This document shows, piece by piece, positions 31,431 through 43,800 of a stretch of DNA of 64,000 bases. Below the pieces are notes generated by a model. It worked only from the letters and a program-made list of their open reading frames with translations. It was not told where the DNA came from and did no database searches. Within the stretch, counting starts at the first letter, position 1, and each line of letters begins with the position of its first letter. The position numbers and the translations under genes were made by a program. This DNA is from Saccopteryx bilineata (taxonomy: Eukaryota; Chordata; Mammalia; Chiroptera; Emballonuridae). The stretch lies in the NCBI RefSeq assembly GCF_036850765.1, contig NC_089490.1:244664562-244728561 (forward strand), read 5' to 3'.

Positions 31431-33175
31431 TTCTTTCTCTCTTCCCTTGTGCTTTGCACTTTAATGTATGGTTGCCCATTCCTAACATGCTGTCTGCCAT
31501 CTGCTCCAACTCTGGGATACAGACCAAGTTTAATACCTACCTGTTCATGGTCTGATCTGGGGCATCCCTAGTTTCCATGTTGTTCAGGCCACGGCTGAGC
31601 ATCAGGTACCAAAAGCCCTCGATCCAGCCACCCTGGAGAATGACATCATCATCATTCTTTACCTATTACTAACTTGCGTTAATGAGCATAAAAGCCAAAC
31701 AACCCCTGTATACCATTCTCTGAACAAGTTGATATGGCAACGATGGTATTGGAGGTTAGTGTCCATTGTTAGTGGATCTTTTGTCCACTCACTAGCTGGG
31801 GCAGAGCACCTATCAGTGGAAAATTCTATTGTATTTCAAAAGAATATTTTTCAGTTTGGCTAAAAAAAAAAAAAAAAAAAAAAGAGAGAGAGGGTCCCAG
31901 TTTTGAAATTGCCATGTTCCTCTTTAAGTAGATAGCATACCCTCTGGCTATAACCTCACAGAAGGCTTTACAAGTAACTGCCAGTTTCTTACAGCTTTAA
32001 AAATAGAGTAATATAGGAGTCCAGTCTGAGGACTAAGACCTGTATTCATACTTATTCCCAATTTCTCCAAACCTTTGTAAAGTGGAGATGCAAACTTCCT
32101 GTTACTGCGTCTCATTTTTTCTGTTTTATAACTATACTAAAATATGAAATGTAGAGATTATGAAGCCTATTCTGTTGGAAGTTTGGATCAAGAAAGATTA
32201 TGTGGTCCTAGACAAATATTCAATAAACTATACTTATATAATAAGGATTGAATGAGAGCTTTAATTTATTTTGCCTTTAAAGTCTCCAGAAGAATCCAAT
32301 TTCTTTTATATATAGCAAACATACGTGTCCCCATGTGTTTATGTATAGAAAGAGATCAAGCCAGGGAACTAAGTAATTTCAATTTTAGTTAGAATCGTAT
32401 CTTTTTGATTAAGTGTGTGTGTGAAAGTGGCTTACTTTTTTGGGTTTAATTTTCTTCATCTCTATAATGATGGTCTGGAATAATAAGCTTCAATGGCAAT
32501 CTCTAAATACTGAAATTTTATAATTCTGTGAAAAATTCTTCTTTATAAATCTGAGATGATGCAATTGCTAATTTTGCTACCTGCTGTTCCTAATTTATAA
32601 TAATGTATAGAAATGGTTCCTAAGACTATGTAAATCACTGTTCATTTGTTAAAACACAGCATTCCTTATGGTAGAGGATAATGTCCTTGTCTCTGAGTGG
32701 ACAATAACTTAAAAGCCTGACAAATCTGCTAGAAAGCTGAACAACCATCAGCGACCCAACATAATTACTTATGAAAAGGGAGGAGTGTTGAGCATGGTAT
32801 TCTAACTCCAGCAATTTATGACTTTTTCCCTTACTGACAAGTCGCAGGACACATTCATTGTTCTAGGGTTTAAAAAATCCAGTTGTATTCTTCCTACTCA
32901 AAAATAAATGTTAGATACAAGCTGTGATTTTCAAAACACATAACAATATGAATGACGTGGGCTCCCACCAGTCAGAATAGATGCCAACCACACAGAATCA
33001 CCACCCTGGAAACAAGCCTTAAAAAACTAAACCAGACCAAAGAAAACAAAACTTAGAAGTACTTTCCCTGTCTCCATCCTCTAAATAAGAATAATTTATT
33101 TTTTAACCATTTAAAATACAAATATGTATGTCTCCAGTTTAAAAAGAAACAAACGAGGCAGCATGTATCTACTCC
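31431..33175. other. Unassigned DNA with one A21(GA)n tract
   Basis: A homopolymer of about 22 A's followed by 'gagagagag' lies at 31862-31891. It could be the tail of a lost SINE, but no body is visible. No gene recognised in this 1.7 kb. Confidence 0.35.
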
Positions 33176-33179
33176 CTAA

Positions 33180-33548
33180 TCATTCCCTATTCCATCCCCT
33201 CCTCCTACATCCTCACCATCTGTCAACTAACACCATCTTTCCACCTTTGCCTGAAATGCTCCCTCTGTATCCTTGGACAATGGGCTCCCATTCATCGTTC
33301 ACTCTTAGGAAAGCATTGTTACCTCTCCTGGAATAGCCTTTCCTGGCCATCTCTGCTGAGGCCCACGCCTCCTAGTTACTCCTAGCCCATCACCCTGTTT
33401 TGCTTTCTTCTAAGCATTTAGAAATATCTAAAAATATGTTTTCTTGATGTTCAGTGCTTGTTTATTTTCTGTCAATTCTACTAGGCTCTTCATAGAACAG
33501 AAGACTTAGACCATGCCTGGTCAATAGTAGGCCATTATTATTATTTCA
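33180..33548 (+). mobile_element. L2 3' region, sense
   Basis: 'cctttgcctgaaatgctccc', 'gaatagcctttcctggccat', 'cctagttactcctagcccat', 'aggctcttcatagaacagaa' and 'catgcctggtcaatagtagg' trace the L2 3' end in order. Confidence 0.75.
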
Positions 33549-33554
33549 ATAACA

Positions 33555-34140
33555 GTACTACTAATAATGATAAACCTTAAAATTTATGGGTACCTAACTA
33601 CACGAAGATCATCACCCTAAATCTCAAATCAGTTCTGTGAGGTAGACCTTTCTTCTTTTTTTTCTTCTTTTTTTGAGTAAGAGGAGGGAAGATAGGAAGA
33701 CAGACTCCCACATGCGCCTGACTGGGATTCACTTGGCAACCCCTGTCTGGGACTGATGCTCAGCCCATCTGGGGCCATGCTTACAACTAAGCTATTTTTA
33801 GTGCATGAAGTGGAGGCTCCACAGAACCATCCTCAGTGCCCAGGCCGATGTGCTCGAACCAATTGAGCCACGGCTGTGGGAAGGAAAGAAAAAGAGAGAT
33901 AGAAAGGGAAGGGGAAGGGCTAGAGAAGCAGCAGATGGTCACTTCTCGGGTGTGCCCTGACCTGAAATTGAACCCGGGATATCCATAAGCTGGACCAACA
34001 CTCTACCCTTGAGCATACCAACCAGGGATGGTAGATCTTTCTTCTAACAAATGAGGAAAAATTGGTTAGAGAACATAACAGGCTTAAGATCTCAATGCTC
34101 TTAAGGGTGTAACTGGAATTTCAGTTTAGACATTTGACTG
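33555..34140 (-). mobile_element. MIR SINE, antisense, split by a younger SINE
   Basis: The MIR parts are 33555-33656 ('atctcaaatcagttctgtga') and 34030-34140 ('aacaaatgaggaaaaattgg'). They join into one antisense MIR if the SINE at 33657-34029 and one copy of its target duplication are removed. This fixes the relative age of the two insertions. Confidence 0.75.
33657..34029 (-). mobile_element. tRNA-headed bat SINE, antisense, inserted in MIR
   Basis: The flanks 'ggtagacctttcttct' (33641-33656) and 'ggtagatctttcttct' (34030-34045) are a 16-base target duplication with one mismatch. Read on the minus strand it has a B box ('gggttcaatttc') and the SINE body. Moderately diverged. Confidence 0.9.
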
Positions 34141-34423
34141 CATGTTTTTGCTATATTGCCCCCTTATGCACTCTATATTTAATAAATCAAGTGAAACATG
34201 TCCGTTGTGTTATTTTGAGACTATTCGATTGTATTATGCTTTAGTGAGCAATAACTCTTAACATTTTATCTTATATTTTTTATACACCTTATCTAATAAT
34301 CCCTATCTGTAAGGAAATATGTTACCGTGATGAATCATTTTTTATCATGAATAATCATTTAATTTTATCACTTTGAACTCTCAGACCATTGTATATATTA
34401 ATAATATTTTTTTCAAACAGGCA

Positions 34424-34781
34424 TGCTATAGATTAAATATTTGTATCTCAACAAAATTTTTATGTTAAAATCTGATCCTCAATGTGATGGTATTTGGAAG
34501 TGGGGTCTTCAGGATATGATTAGGTCATGAGGGTGGAGCCCTCATGAATGGAATTAGTACCCTTATAAAACAGACCCCAGAGAGTTCCCTTGCCCTTCCA
34601 GCCACGTGCGGTTATGGCTAGAAGACACCATCTATGAACCAAATAGAAAGTTTTTACTAGACATAGTCTGCTGGCACCCTGACCTTGGACTTCCCAGCTT
34701 GCAAAAATGTGAGAAATAATTTTTATTGTTTATAAGCCACCCAGTTTATGATATTTTTGTTACACATGGACTGAGAATGCA
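34424..34781 (+). mobile_element. MaLR (MST/MLT1-like) solo LTR, sense
   Basis: It begins 'tgctatagattaaat' and ends '...gactgagaatgca', the TG...CA form of an LTR. The body contains 'atgattaggtcatgagggtg', 'gagccctcatgaatggaatt', 'agtacccttataaaacagac' (TATA-like 'ttataaaa') and 'gtgagaaataatttttattg', the classic MaLR LTR layout. The flanking 5-mers do not match. Confidence 0.85.
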
Positions 34782-35610
34782 GAGATATTAATAAGATTTT
34801 AACAAAAGTATAGATTGTGTGGAAGAATTCAGAAGCTGATAAGTTAAAAGAAAAATAATTATAAATAGTATATTTGGTGGCTGTACACAAATATAATCTT
34901 AATTTTTGCCTTTTTAAGTGTTTTCTAAAATTTTCTAAAAGTTGCATATTGAGTCCTGACATAGGCTTGAAGTGATTTCTTTTTTTTAAATATTTTATTA
35001 TCAATATCATCTCATTTAGCCAGCCAGTGTCTGCATGTATAAGGAATGTCAGCACATATTTTATTTGAAAGTTCTTTGTACATATTTCCATTGATAAATA
35101 AACTCTGACTTTACATAAAAAGTTCAACTTCACTCATATTTCCTTCTCTTGTTTAAAGTAGTTCTTATAAATAGAAATTCTAGGGCCCAACCCAGATCTA
35201 CTGATTTAGAATCCCAAGATGGGGGGTGGGGGAAGGAAGGAAAGGAGGGTCCAAAAGAATATAATATTAAGCAAATTTGCAAAGACAGAGCCAAAAATGC
35301 TTATGTTCATACGAATGATATGGGATGCACATAGATGATAATATTAGGCAAGCAAGAAGACTGGATAAAATTCTTAACCTTTAAGAAAGTAGCATTTAAA
35401 CCTATTTTATACCCATTATAATATTATTGTATTTTTTGTCACTTTCCACTGCTTCTAGCATATATATATATTTAGAATCAGAATTCAATAACTACTTTAG
35501 ATGAAAGAGTTAAAAGTTTAAACATTCAAAACTCCCATCATTAAACTTTTTTGTTCAGTTATTGACGCTAAGGGCCTTTCCCTCTTCTCCTTATAATGTG
35601 CAAGCGTGGG
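34782..35610. other. Unassigned DNA
   Basis: A short stretch at 35185-35225 ('gatctactgatttagaatcc') may be a MER5 fragment. An antisense open frame of 136 codons at 34723-35133 overlaps the LTR end and has no known domain. Confidence 0.35.
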
Positions 35611-35635
35611 CGCGCACACACACACACACACATAC
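35611..35635 (+). repeat. (CA)n microsatellite
   Basis: Short CA run preceded by 'ggcgcg'. Confidence 0.9.
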
Positions 35636-38600
35636 ACGGTTCCATGGCAGCAAAGAAATCCTCACATTCCAAATATGTCTTAGCTAAGCATGATGGTTAA
35701 GAATTCTCAATATTTTAATGTTACTTAGAGCACCAGTAGGTAGGCTACCCTGGCCCCATTCCCAGAATTTAACAGTAGGGGCCTTGTGAAATGCTAAACG
35801 ATGTCTATAAGAGTATTGAGGCTCTCCAAGAGCCAATCCGTCAAAACATTTGCTGCTTTGAAAATGTGTTCTTCAAAAAAATGGGCATATGGAACCTATT
35901 ATGTTGCTCGGTGGAGTTCAGGCAGCAGCGTCCAAAACAAGCATAAGAACCTTTTTGAGGACACAATCCTACCTAAGGTAACAGGGTCTCTAAAAATGTC
36001 CTTCCCTGACCTAAGAGGTATAGAACTCTCACAGGAAATAGAGGTGTTCCAAATATTTTCTTGGGATCCAAGAGTTAGAATAGCACAAAAGTAGGTAGAA
36101 GCTTGAAAAGAACAAACAAAGTAATCTTTAAATAGAGTCTGTAAAATAGTTGAGCAGTTGAGTAATAATCCCTCCGTTGGTATCTGTTTATCACCCATTT
36201 CCTGCACAGTCTTTGGCCCATAATTGATGTTTAATAAATATTTGTGAACAAATAAATCTGACATTTTACTGCTACATATTCAAGTAGAGGTTAGAAAGCA
36301 TAACCACATACTTGTGGAAATTTGACAGATAAAAGAGAAAGAAGGTTCCTTAATCTCTATGGGAAAAAAACAACATTTTAACAAAGAAGAAAACAATCAT
36401 AATTATTTTACTCTTATTTTTTCCCTCTTTGCCAATATCTATGTCAGCTGGATTTAGGAAGATGACTCCTTTTTAAATTTACATATTCTTATTTAATTGA
36501 AATACTGAAATATCAAAGGAAGCTAATGGATAAAATTTATGAAGGATTAATTTATTTTTCTTTGCATAACATGTGCTGTCAGAGGCACAAAAACAACACC
36601 CACATTTCATTTTTGTCAGCAGCAAGGGCAGAAAAATGCTATTATCAGTCATTGCATAGAACAAGAACAGAATTTGGGTTTTGAAGCTGAAAAGCCTCGA
36701 ACTCCTTGCTGTGTTTTATTATGCATAACTGAAATTCTTCACAGCTACAAGTGTAAACTCCCCTTGATTGCCTCAATATGTCCTTGGAACAGGAGATTTG
36801 TAAACTGTTCATTGTGCAGGCACTCTGTAGCTGCATTTGGGTTGGCTTTGAAGGACTAAGAGTGAATCTGGACAGAGTGTGTTGTTTTGTGGAAGCCATG
36901 CAGGCATTTCATTTGGAACTTCTTGAGGCTCAGACAGCGAGTTCATTGGCCTTGTTGAACTTTCCTGACAGATACAGATATCCCTTTCCTAGCACGTTTG
37001 CTCACCCAGGGAGTCTCGCGTGGACCTTTCTTTGATGGCTTGTGCTTTCCCCACACAATGCTCGTTTCTGCCCGTTACCTTATTTTTCACTATTTAGTGA
37101 TTTGTTTTTTGTATTTTATGACTGCTTCCTTTGGGATTTATTTTCCTAGAAAAATTACAAGAATGATCCACATAAGTCCATAAGAGAGGTTGTAAAATAA
37201 ATATTATACCATGTGTGGGGTAAAAAAAAAATTACTGCAAATGGCTGTTCTCACTTTTTGGCATTTACACACACGGCCATCTGTTTGAGGGCTGTTTTGC
37301 TTGGCTCTTCCCCAACATTTATGTAACTGGCCTATTGAAAGGAAATGACATCACCGAGTTTCCTGAACGCTATCACTGGAGCCACAAAAAAGTGAGGAAA
37401 CAAATTGCTTAGTAAAGAGAAAGATGTTTTTCAAATGTCTGTTTTCTTTCCCGCTTTTTCTTTCTTTCTTCCCTCCCTGCCTCAAGCATTTCTAACAACA
37501 ATCTCCCCCAATCTCTGCTCCTTCTGAGTTAATGCTTGTGGAAATTTTCGTTATCTGCCTTTGTGGTTTGTCCTCTTTGAATTATGAAAGAGTTAGAGAG
37601 AAAAAGATGGTCTTCTTGGGCTCTACACAATAATGTGCTGAAAAGCAAAGAGTTTTTGGACCAACCTCATATCTAGTAATAGGTTTGATTGATTGATTTC
37701 ATCGTTCAAGTGACAGCAGGTTTTGAACCTGTAGACCCAGGCCTTGAAAAGGTATGCAGTAATTCTCCCACCACCTAAACTCTTCTGCTACCAAATAGAT
37801 GTTCCAACTGTCCCTTACAGCTCAGCCCCAGAGCATGACTGAATGAGGAGGAGCATTTGGAAAGTATATCTCGTTTGCTGGAAACACCAAGACATCAAAG
37901 CAAGGAATGGTGGAGGTTTTTATAGCATAGTTTATAGTTCCTCGTATCCCGGTGCCTCAGGAATTTGCACCACTGGACCAAGGAGTCCTTTCATCTGGTT
38001 CCAAAAGTAAACCATCACTAGGGGACCCCAGCAGCTGTTTATAAGGCTCGCAAGTGTATGGAAAAAGTATTCGTGTTAGAGCAAATTATGTATACCTGCT
38101 TTTCAAACTTTCTCAGGAGTTCAGAGCAAATAAAAGATTCGTCTGAGCAGGAATCTTTTTAAGCTCTTATGTTAAAATACAACAAAACAACAACAAAAAC
38201 CTTACTGACATTTTTCAATGCCTTCATACAATTCCAATCTATTTATGGTCTTCTACTCTACAGGACTATTGAGTCTCATCACTCCAAATCAGCAAGTTAA
38301 TATGGGAGCATCACTTGAAAAGTGTGTCATTTTGGGACTACCTGGATTTGTTTGAAGTTCCCTGCTCCTCTCTCTATATCCTTATCCATGGAAGACAGAT
38401 TCTGTTGGTTCTCCTCCAGATTTCCTTGGCTGGCTGATGCACCTGATCCTCAGGTTTTTAAAAGTTCTTTCTGAAGAATTGCATAAGAGACATTTGGAGA
38501 GATAGAGGAGAAATATGAGGATGATTCATTGCCTTTTCCCATGCAGTGCCTTGAAGGCCATGCAAAAAGGCAATGAACCATCCTTACATTTCCTCTCTGT

Positions 38601-38802
38601 CTTCCAAGATGTCTTTTATGTCATTGGGGCTGATATGTTCTTATTTTTCAATGCACCAAGTGACATTCTAGGTAAGGATATAATGTTGCAATGGTCAATT
38701 CACTCATCTAGTATGTCTGCTATTATGAACAGTAAAAAAAACTATTTCTTTATTTGATTTACAACAGTGAGCAAATTGTACATGTATGTGTTTGCGTGAC
38801 AT
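35636..38802. other. Unassigned, relatively repeat-poor DNA
   Basis: About 3.2 kb with few recognised repeats apart from a possible L2/MIR 3' end near 36205-36260 ('taataaatatttgtgaacaa'). The repeat-poor block 36660-37480 could hold conserved noncoding elements. No exon could be supported. Confidence 0.35.
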
Positions 38803-38942
38803 TTTTAAAGTTCATTTATTGATTTGGTAGAGGGAGAGAGAAACAGAAATGTCCACATGTGTCTGTATGTGCCCTGATTGGGGATTGAACCCTAAATCTT
38901 TGTGTATCAGAACAATGCTCTAGCCAATCGATTTATCCGGCA
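38803..38942 (-). mobile_element. Older tRNA-headed bat SINE, antisense, short form
   Basis: Read on the minus strand: a degenerate A box ('gattggctagagcattgttc'), a B box ('gggttcaatcccc'), '...cagggcacatacagacacat', then a (TC)-rich segment and 'aaatcaataaatgaacttt'. It lacks the long body of the 14702 family and resembles the VES-type layout. Confidence 0.7.
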
Positions 38943-39290
38943 CGTATGAATTTGTGGGCATATGATTTCAATTTTAATGAATTTTAGAGTTTGTCAACAG
39001 CAAAAATCTAGAAAAGAAACAAGCAGAAAAGTAGACATGTGCAGAAACAAACAGGGGAGGGGATCCCCAGAATGACTGAGAAAGTAGAAAAGCAGAGGGA
39101 AGGGGTCAGGATGCATGCCTGGTGAGACTTGGCCGCAGTTAGCTCTTTGATAAGAAGCAGATCCAAATTCTTTATGACCAAATAGGTCATTTTCCTTTTG
39201 CTGCTTCTTTGACACCCATGCTTCTAACAGTGGTGGTCTTTACCAGCGAGGCACTCCTACCAGTCCTGCCTCTGGCTTCCTTTCTTGTTT
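38943..39290. other. Unassigned DNA
   Basis: No gene or repeat recognised. Confidence 0.35.
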
Positions 39291-39392
39291 TTATTCATTT
39301 ATTTATTTATTGTTGTTTTTATTCATTTATTGTTGTTTTTATTCATTTATTGTTGTTTTTATTCATTTATTTATTTTTTTGTTGTTTTTTTG
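39291..39392 (+). repeat. Tandem 20-bp repeat
   Basis: The unit 'attcatttattgttgttttt' occurs in perfect tandem at 39321 and 39341, with partial or variant units on both sides, in a T-rich context. Confidence 0.9.
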
Positions 39393-39879
39393 AGTATGGT
39401 GCTGCTGTCTTAACACCTTGATGCTCATGCATGCCACAAAAGTTACATTTGACCACAGAAATTTAAAGGATTACTTTTTACAAAGAAAATATAGTTTGAA
39501 AAGTTGCAGGTCTTGACTAAAATTTACTTTGAAAAACATTAAACTCAGTCAAGTAGTTTTGACTTTGGAGCGAATCGTGTCACTTAAAGGTATTGCTCTG
39601 GTGTCATCAGAGCTCCAATTACCTCTGCCCTTTGTTCTTGCCTTTTCTTATCTACCTGTGAGTTAAAATATGAACCCCACAAAGTATGTTAGCTCCCTGG
39701 ATAGCCCCTGCAGGGTCAGACTGAACCGTGGACACTGCATATTGTCTCACTTATAATTTAGAAATTGAGATGCCTTAAATATGAATTGGGGACTACCAAT
39801 GTTTAACAAGTGTGCACCATATTTTATCAATTCCCTAAGATTTGTTTTCTACAGATGGAATTTGTTATGTCAGAGGATG
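39393..39879. other. Unassigned DNA
   Basis: No gene or repeat recognised. Ends at the left target duplication of the next element. Confidence 0.35.
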
Positions 39880-39887
39880 CCTTAGGT

Positions 39888-40209
39888 CAGGGGTCCCTAA
39901 ACTTTTTACACAGTGGGCCAGTTCACTGTCCCTCAGACCATTGGAGGGCTGGACTATAAAAAAAACTATGAACAAATCCCTATGCACACTGCACATATCT
40001 TATTTTAAAGTAAAAAAACAAAACGGGAACAAATACATTATTTAAAATAAAGAATAAGTAAATTTAAATCAACAAACTGACCAGTATTTCAATGGGAACT
40101 AGGCTCCTCTCACTGACCACCGGTGCCCCTTCCAGAAGTGCAGTGGGGGCCAGATAAATGGCCTCGGGGGGCCGCATGCAGCCCGCGGGCCGTAGTTTGG
40201 GGACCCCTG
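39888..40209 (+). mobile_element. Nonautonomous hAT element with perfect 8-bp target duplication
   Basis: Inverted ends 'caggggtccctaaac' and 'gtttggggacccctg' differ at one of 15 positions. The 8-base target duplication 'ccttaggt' is perfect at 39880-39887 and 40210-40217. It is the same family as 23961-24151 but keeps an A-rich centre ('ggactataaaaaaaactatg') absent there. It encodes no transposase. Confidence 0.95.
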
Positions 40210-40217
40210 CCTTAGGT

Positions 40218-40545
40218 GGTAATCCTTACGGCAACTTCTGATGTGCATACGAACTCTTTAAAATCATTGGGCCACTGAGGTATGTAGTGCACAGAGTGAC
40301 ACAAAGATCATGTCTGAGGCAGACACCATGATTTCCAAAGGGCCCATTTTCTACCTCTTCTCCCTCTGAAGGTATAGGAACGGATATGATGGTTCTGAAT
40401 GACTGGTGAGTTAAGAGCTAAGCCAAGGCTGTTTTACACATTCTTGTGGAAATATTTTACCCAGTCTCCCAGCAAAGAGTGCAGCTGAGATAATTTTATT
40501 TCATGTGGCATGGATGATTTAAAAATCTACATCCAATAAACACAG
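40218..40545. other. Unassigned DNA
   Basis: No gene or repeat recognised. Confidence 0.35.
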
Positions 40546-40549
40546 CACA

Positions 40550-40662
40550 GACCTTATATGTGATTACACGCATATGTGTACTATGTATGATTTTTTGTAT
40601 ATATGTATGAATATGCATGCATGAATTATACATACACACACACATATATGTATATATATGGA
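40550..40662 (+). repeat. Degenerate alternating TA/TG/CA tract
   Basis: Alternating purine-pyrimidine sequence ('cgcatatgtgtac', 'tatgcatgcatg', 'acacacacacatatatgtat') with several short palindromes. It could form Z-DNA or cruciforms. Confidence 0.75.
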
Positions 40663-43254
40663 GTTTTGGCACACTGCTATGTGTTAGTTTTTTCCCTCTG
40701 ACCATATAACTCTATTTTAAAGATGAAGTAAGAAGGCTTAAAAATATTAATTAAAGAAGCCAATCTTCTCTGAGTCATGCAGTGACCTCCCTCCACCCTA
40801 CCCCCACCCTGCCTCCGCCCATTCTTATTTTTGTGTATTTGGCCCAAACACTTTTCTTTAATGAACAGAGATTTCCTTTCCAAGAAATGAGCCCAAAGTC
40901 CAGACTGAAAAGGTGAAATGCTAACGGGTGGTGTCTAGTTTATCCAAGTTGATTTCTCCAGTTGTATGTTACATACATCTAGGATCTTACTGGTAGCTTA
41001 AGAGTCAATTTCTCAGCAAAATTTCCCCCTCCATCTAAGAGAACAAGAATGACCATTAAGAAAAAAATATGTATGAAATCATACTGCTAAGAACTTTTAT
41101 GCTTCCCCCCCCTTTGGTAGCAGGAAGACCTTTGTCTTGAAAAGGTAAAAGTAGCAAGAACTTTATCCTTTGGCTTAAACATTAAACAGAAATATATCCA
41201 CTTAAAACTTTGGCCCTGAATGAGTAGACAGATGGGTTTGGGTTCAGCCTGAGGAAAAATTGGATGGGTTCCCTCCAAGTATGAAAGCGGGCAGAGGGCA
41301 CAGTCTTGTCCTTTCAGGACACAGGTTTGATCCAGAAAAAGTAAGAGGTTTTATCTCTGAGTCTAAAGACTCAAAAGAGGATGAAAAAAGCAGTTATAGT
41401 TTTTAATACTGGGTTCCGTATTGTTTGTGTCACAATTTAAATCATTTGTTCACAGTTGGCCACAAGACGTCAGTCTATTCCATGCTAGAAGTATACTTTT
41501 TCTGAAAACAAGAATTGACACTAAGTAATTGCAGATTTACAGTGACTAGCAGTCTGGTCTTGCTCTTTGTCACTGCTTTCCTCTTTCAGTCTGGAGGAAG
41601 TGGCTGAGAGAGAAGAGGGACAGTGTGGGAGGCGACTCTGTGACAGTAACCTGTTAGATTGAGGCTGGCTTCTCCCCAGTGGAAGGGTGATGAAAATACT
41701 TTAAACAGTTGCCAACAGCTCAGTAGAAAGTATCTGACATCTCACCTACATCAACAAGCAAGAGTTAAAGGTTAAATCACACACACTCAAGTGCTGGGAA
41801 AAAGGATATGCTTATGTTATCAACTTTCTTTGTTCTAGGTCAGCCTTATGTCAACAAGGAGACACATCCCCTGGTTGGAGCCACCAGGACAATAGAGGCT
41901 GATACACGGTTTGTGCATGAGTGACCAATCTCCTTCTAAGCATTTGTAGTTTGCTTCTGGTTTCATGGGCTTCTTCACAATATTTTGCCTGCTTCCAGAT
42001 CCCTATGTATTTGGAATAGTTGGTGATGGCCAATCCAGATTCTCCATCCCAAGCACATAGTTTAGTTTAGGAGGAGGAAAACCTGGGAAAAGAAAGATCT
42101 TCTTCTTTTCATGCATTTCCTTTGTTGATATCAAACTCAGTGAGCATGCACCCTAAACTCCTTAGGCTGTGGTGGGGCAGGGAGCGCTACTTTACATAAC
42201 TGATGTTCACACACTAGAAGGGCTTTGCAGGGAAGGCATTTAGTGCCTTTTACCGGGACATAATGAAAGAAAGCTTGGGCCAGTGATTTTTTGATGAGGT
42301 CAAGAAAGATTTAAATTAAAATTTGTGAAGAAAAGAAAATATAGCCAGGAGAGCAATCCTAAAATATGGCTCTGGAGACCAACACATGTGCCATGAGAGA
42401 AAAACATAGTATAAAACATGCATCTTAGTTATTGCAGGTCAAGGTCCCTTTTAAGAATCTGGTGTGAGCTATAGATTATCTGCTTACACTAAATTTTCAT
42501 GACTATGTTCAGAAGGATCAGAGACTCCATAGAAGTCCAACAGCTTCATGAACCACAATTAAAGTGCCCCTGATGTTAAAGGTTCTTGTAATATTGGGGT
42601 ACACCAAAAGGCAGCTGCCATTGCTCCCGCCATATTTTGAGAGTTAAACTGAAAATCAATACACAATAGTTAAAAATAGCACCTTTAAAACTAAGTGCTT
42701 TATGAAAACAAGGATCTGGACACCACCCCCTCCACCCCAAAATAATGTGCATGAGAAAGGTTGGCTCTTTCTTGCTTCACATAATCTGTGTTTCCTATAG
42801 ATTTTGTACAGCTGTTATTTGCTAGATTCTTTTCATATGTTAACACTGTCATTTAAGTTACAAAGTTGTTTGCTGTTATTTCTGTCCAGAAAACATTTGC
42901 CCAGGTCTATAGACTTGTTTTGTTTCTACTCCCTGTGTTAGAAATATGTTTAATTTGGAGATGGATACATGAAACCATCATTGTCTGATGCCATGAGATA
43001 GTGGCTTTGGCTAAAGAGCACCCTTTATCTTGATTTGGGGTTCACCAACAACTTGATGAGTTTTTATGTAGCATTACATTATTGTAGGTATTTCAAAATA
43101 AAAACAAGATTATTTCAGACCTACAGTAGTTTTTAGGTCTTATTATTTAATGTTTTAAAAGGAAATTGTGTGTTTTTATTAAACCATTTTTGATAACTAC
43201 ATTCCATTAAAACTGGTTTTCTTTGAAATATTTAAAAAATGCATTTAAAAAACA
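40663..43254. other. Unassigned DNA
   Basis: About 2.6 kb with no recognised gene or repeat. A minus-strand frame at 41851-42033 gives a protein-like text but is only 60 codons and matches nothing I know. Confidence 0.35.
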
Positions 43255-43800
43255 TTATTCCGAGAAGTAGTCCACAGGCTTTGTCAGACTGCTAAATGGG
43301 TCTATGACACAGAATGTTTCAGAAAAAAATACCCTGGCTAAAAAGTGACAGAAATAAGTTTTCACTGGTGCTTGATGGATATTCGAGGTGGGTAGATTTG
43401 CTGGAAACATTGTAAATGTGCCATTGTCCTTGTATGAATGGAAAGCGGCAGAGTAAGTGTGAAGATGTCCAGCACTCAACAGAGGATTCTGTAAGCTGTT
43501 TGGACTAGAGGCTGGCTGATTTGGCTGCTGGAATACGGCTGCATCTGCCTTGAGCAGATGGTTCCTGTAAGGCATTTGCCTGAGTCCCGGGGGCAGACGC
43601 TGAGCCTTTATCACATTTATAAGCTTATGTGACTGTATTTTTTTTTCTTTTGGTCTGGTTGCTATTAAATGTTGAAAAGAGTGTCTGAATTTAGACTGAC
43701 ACTTGCTTTCACTCAGCATCCCCATGTGGCATGGTTTGGCTGTTGGTGGAGAGAGCCTATCTATCTGCCTCTGACCATCGGAGGCTATAGATCCTACCAA
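43255..43800 (-). other. Open reading stretch on the minus strand, possible exon, unrecognised
   Basis: The frame is open for about 190 codons from 43827 down to a TAA at 43255. The upstream end has no ATG, so if real this would be an internal or terminal exon. An acceptor-like 'ttcttttggtag' occurs where the minus strand enters the frame at about 43800. The predicted text is of mixed composition, rich in Pro, Ser, Asn and Gln in the middle ('QQPNQPASSPNSLQNPLL'), which is unlike random low-complexity translation. I do not recognise the family. It may be chance. Confidence 0.25.

Noticed and set aside
31862..31891. SINE tail from a truncated element
   Set aside because: An A run followed by GA repeats is present but no SINE body or target duplication could be found on either side.
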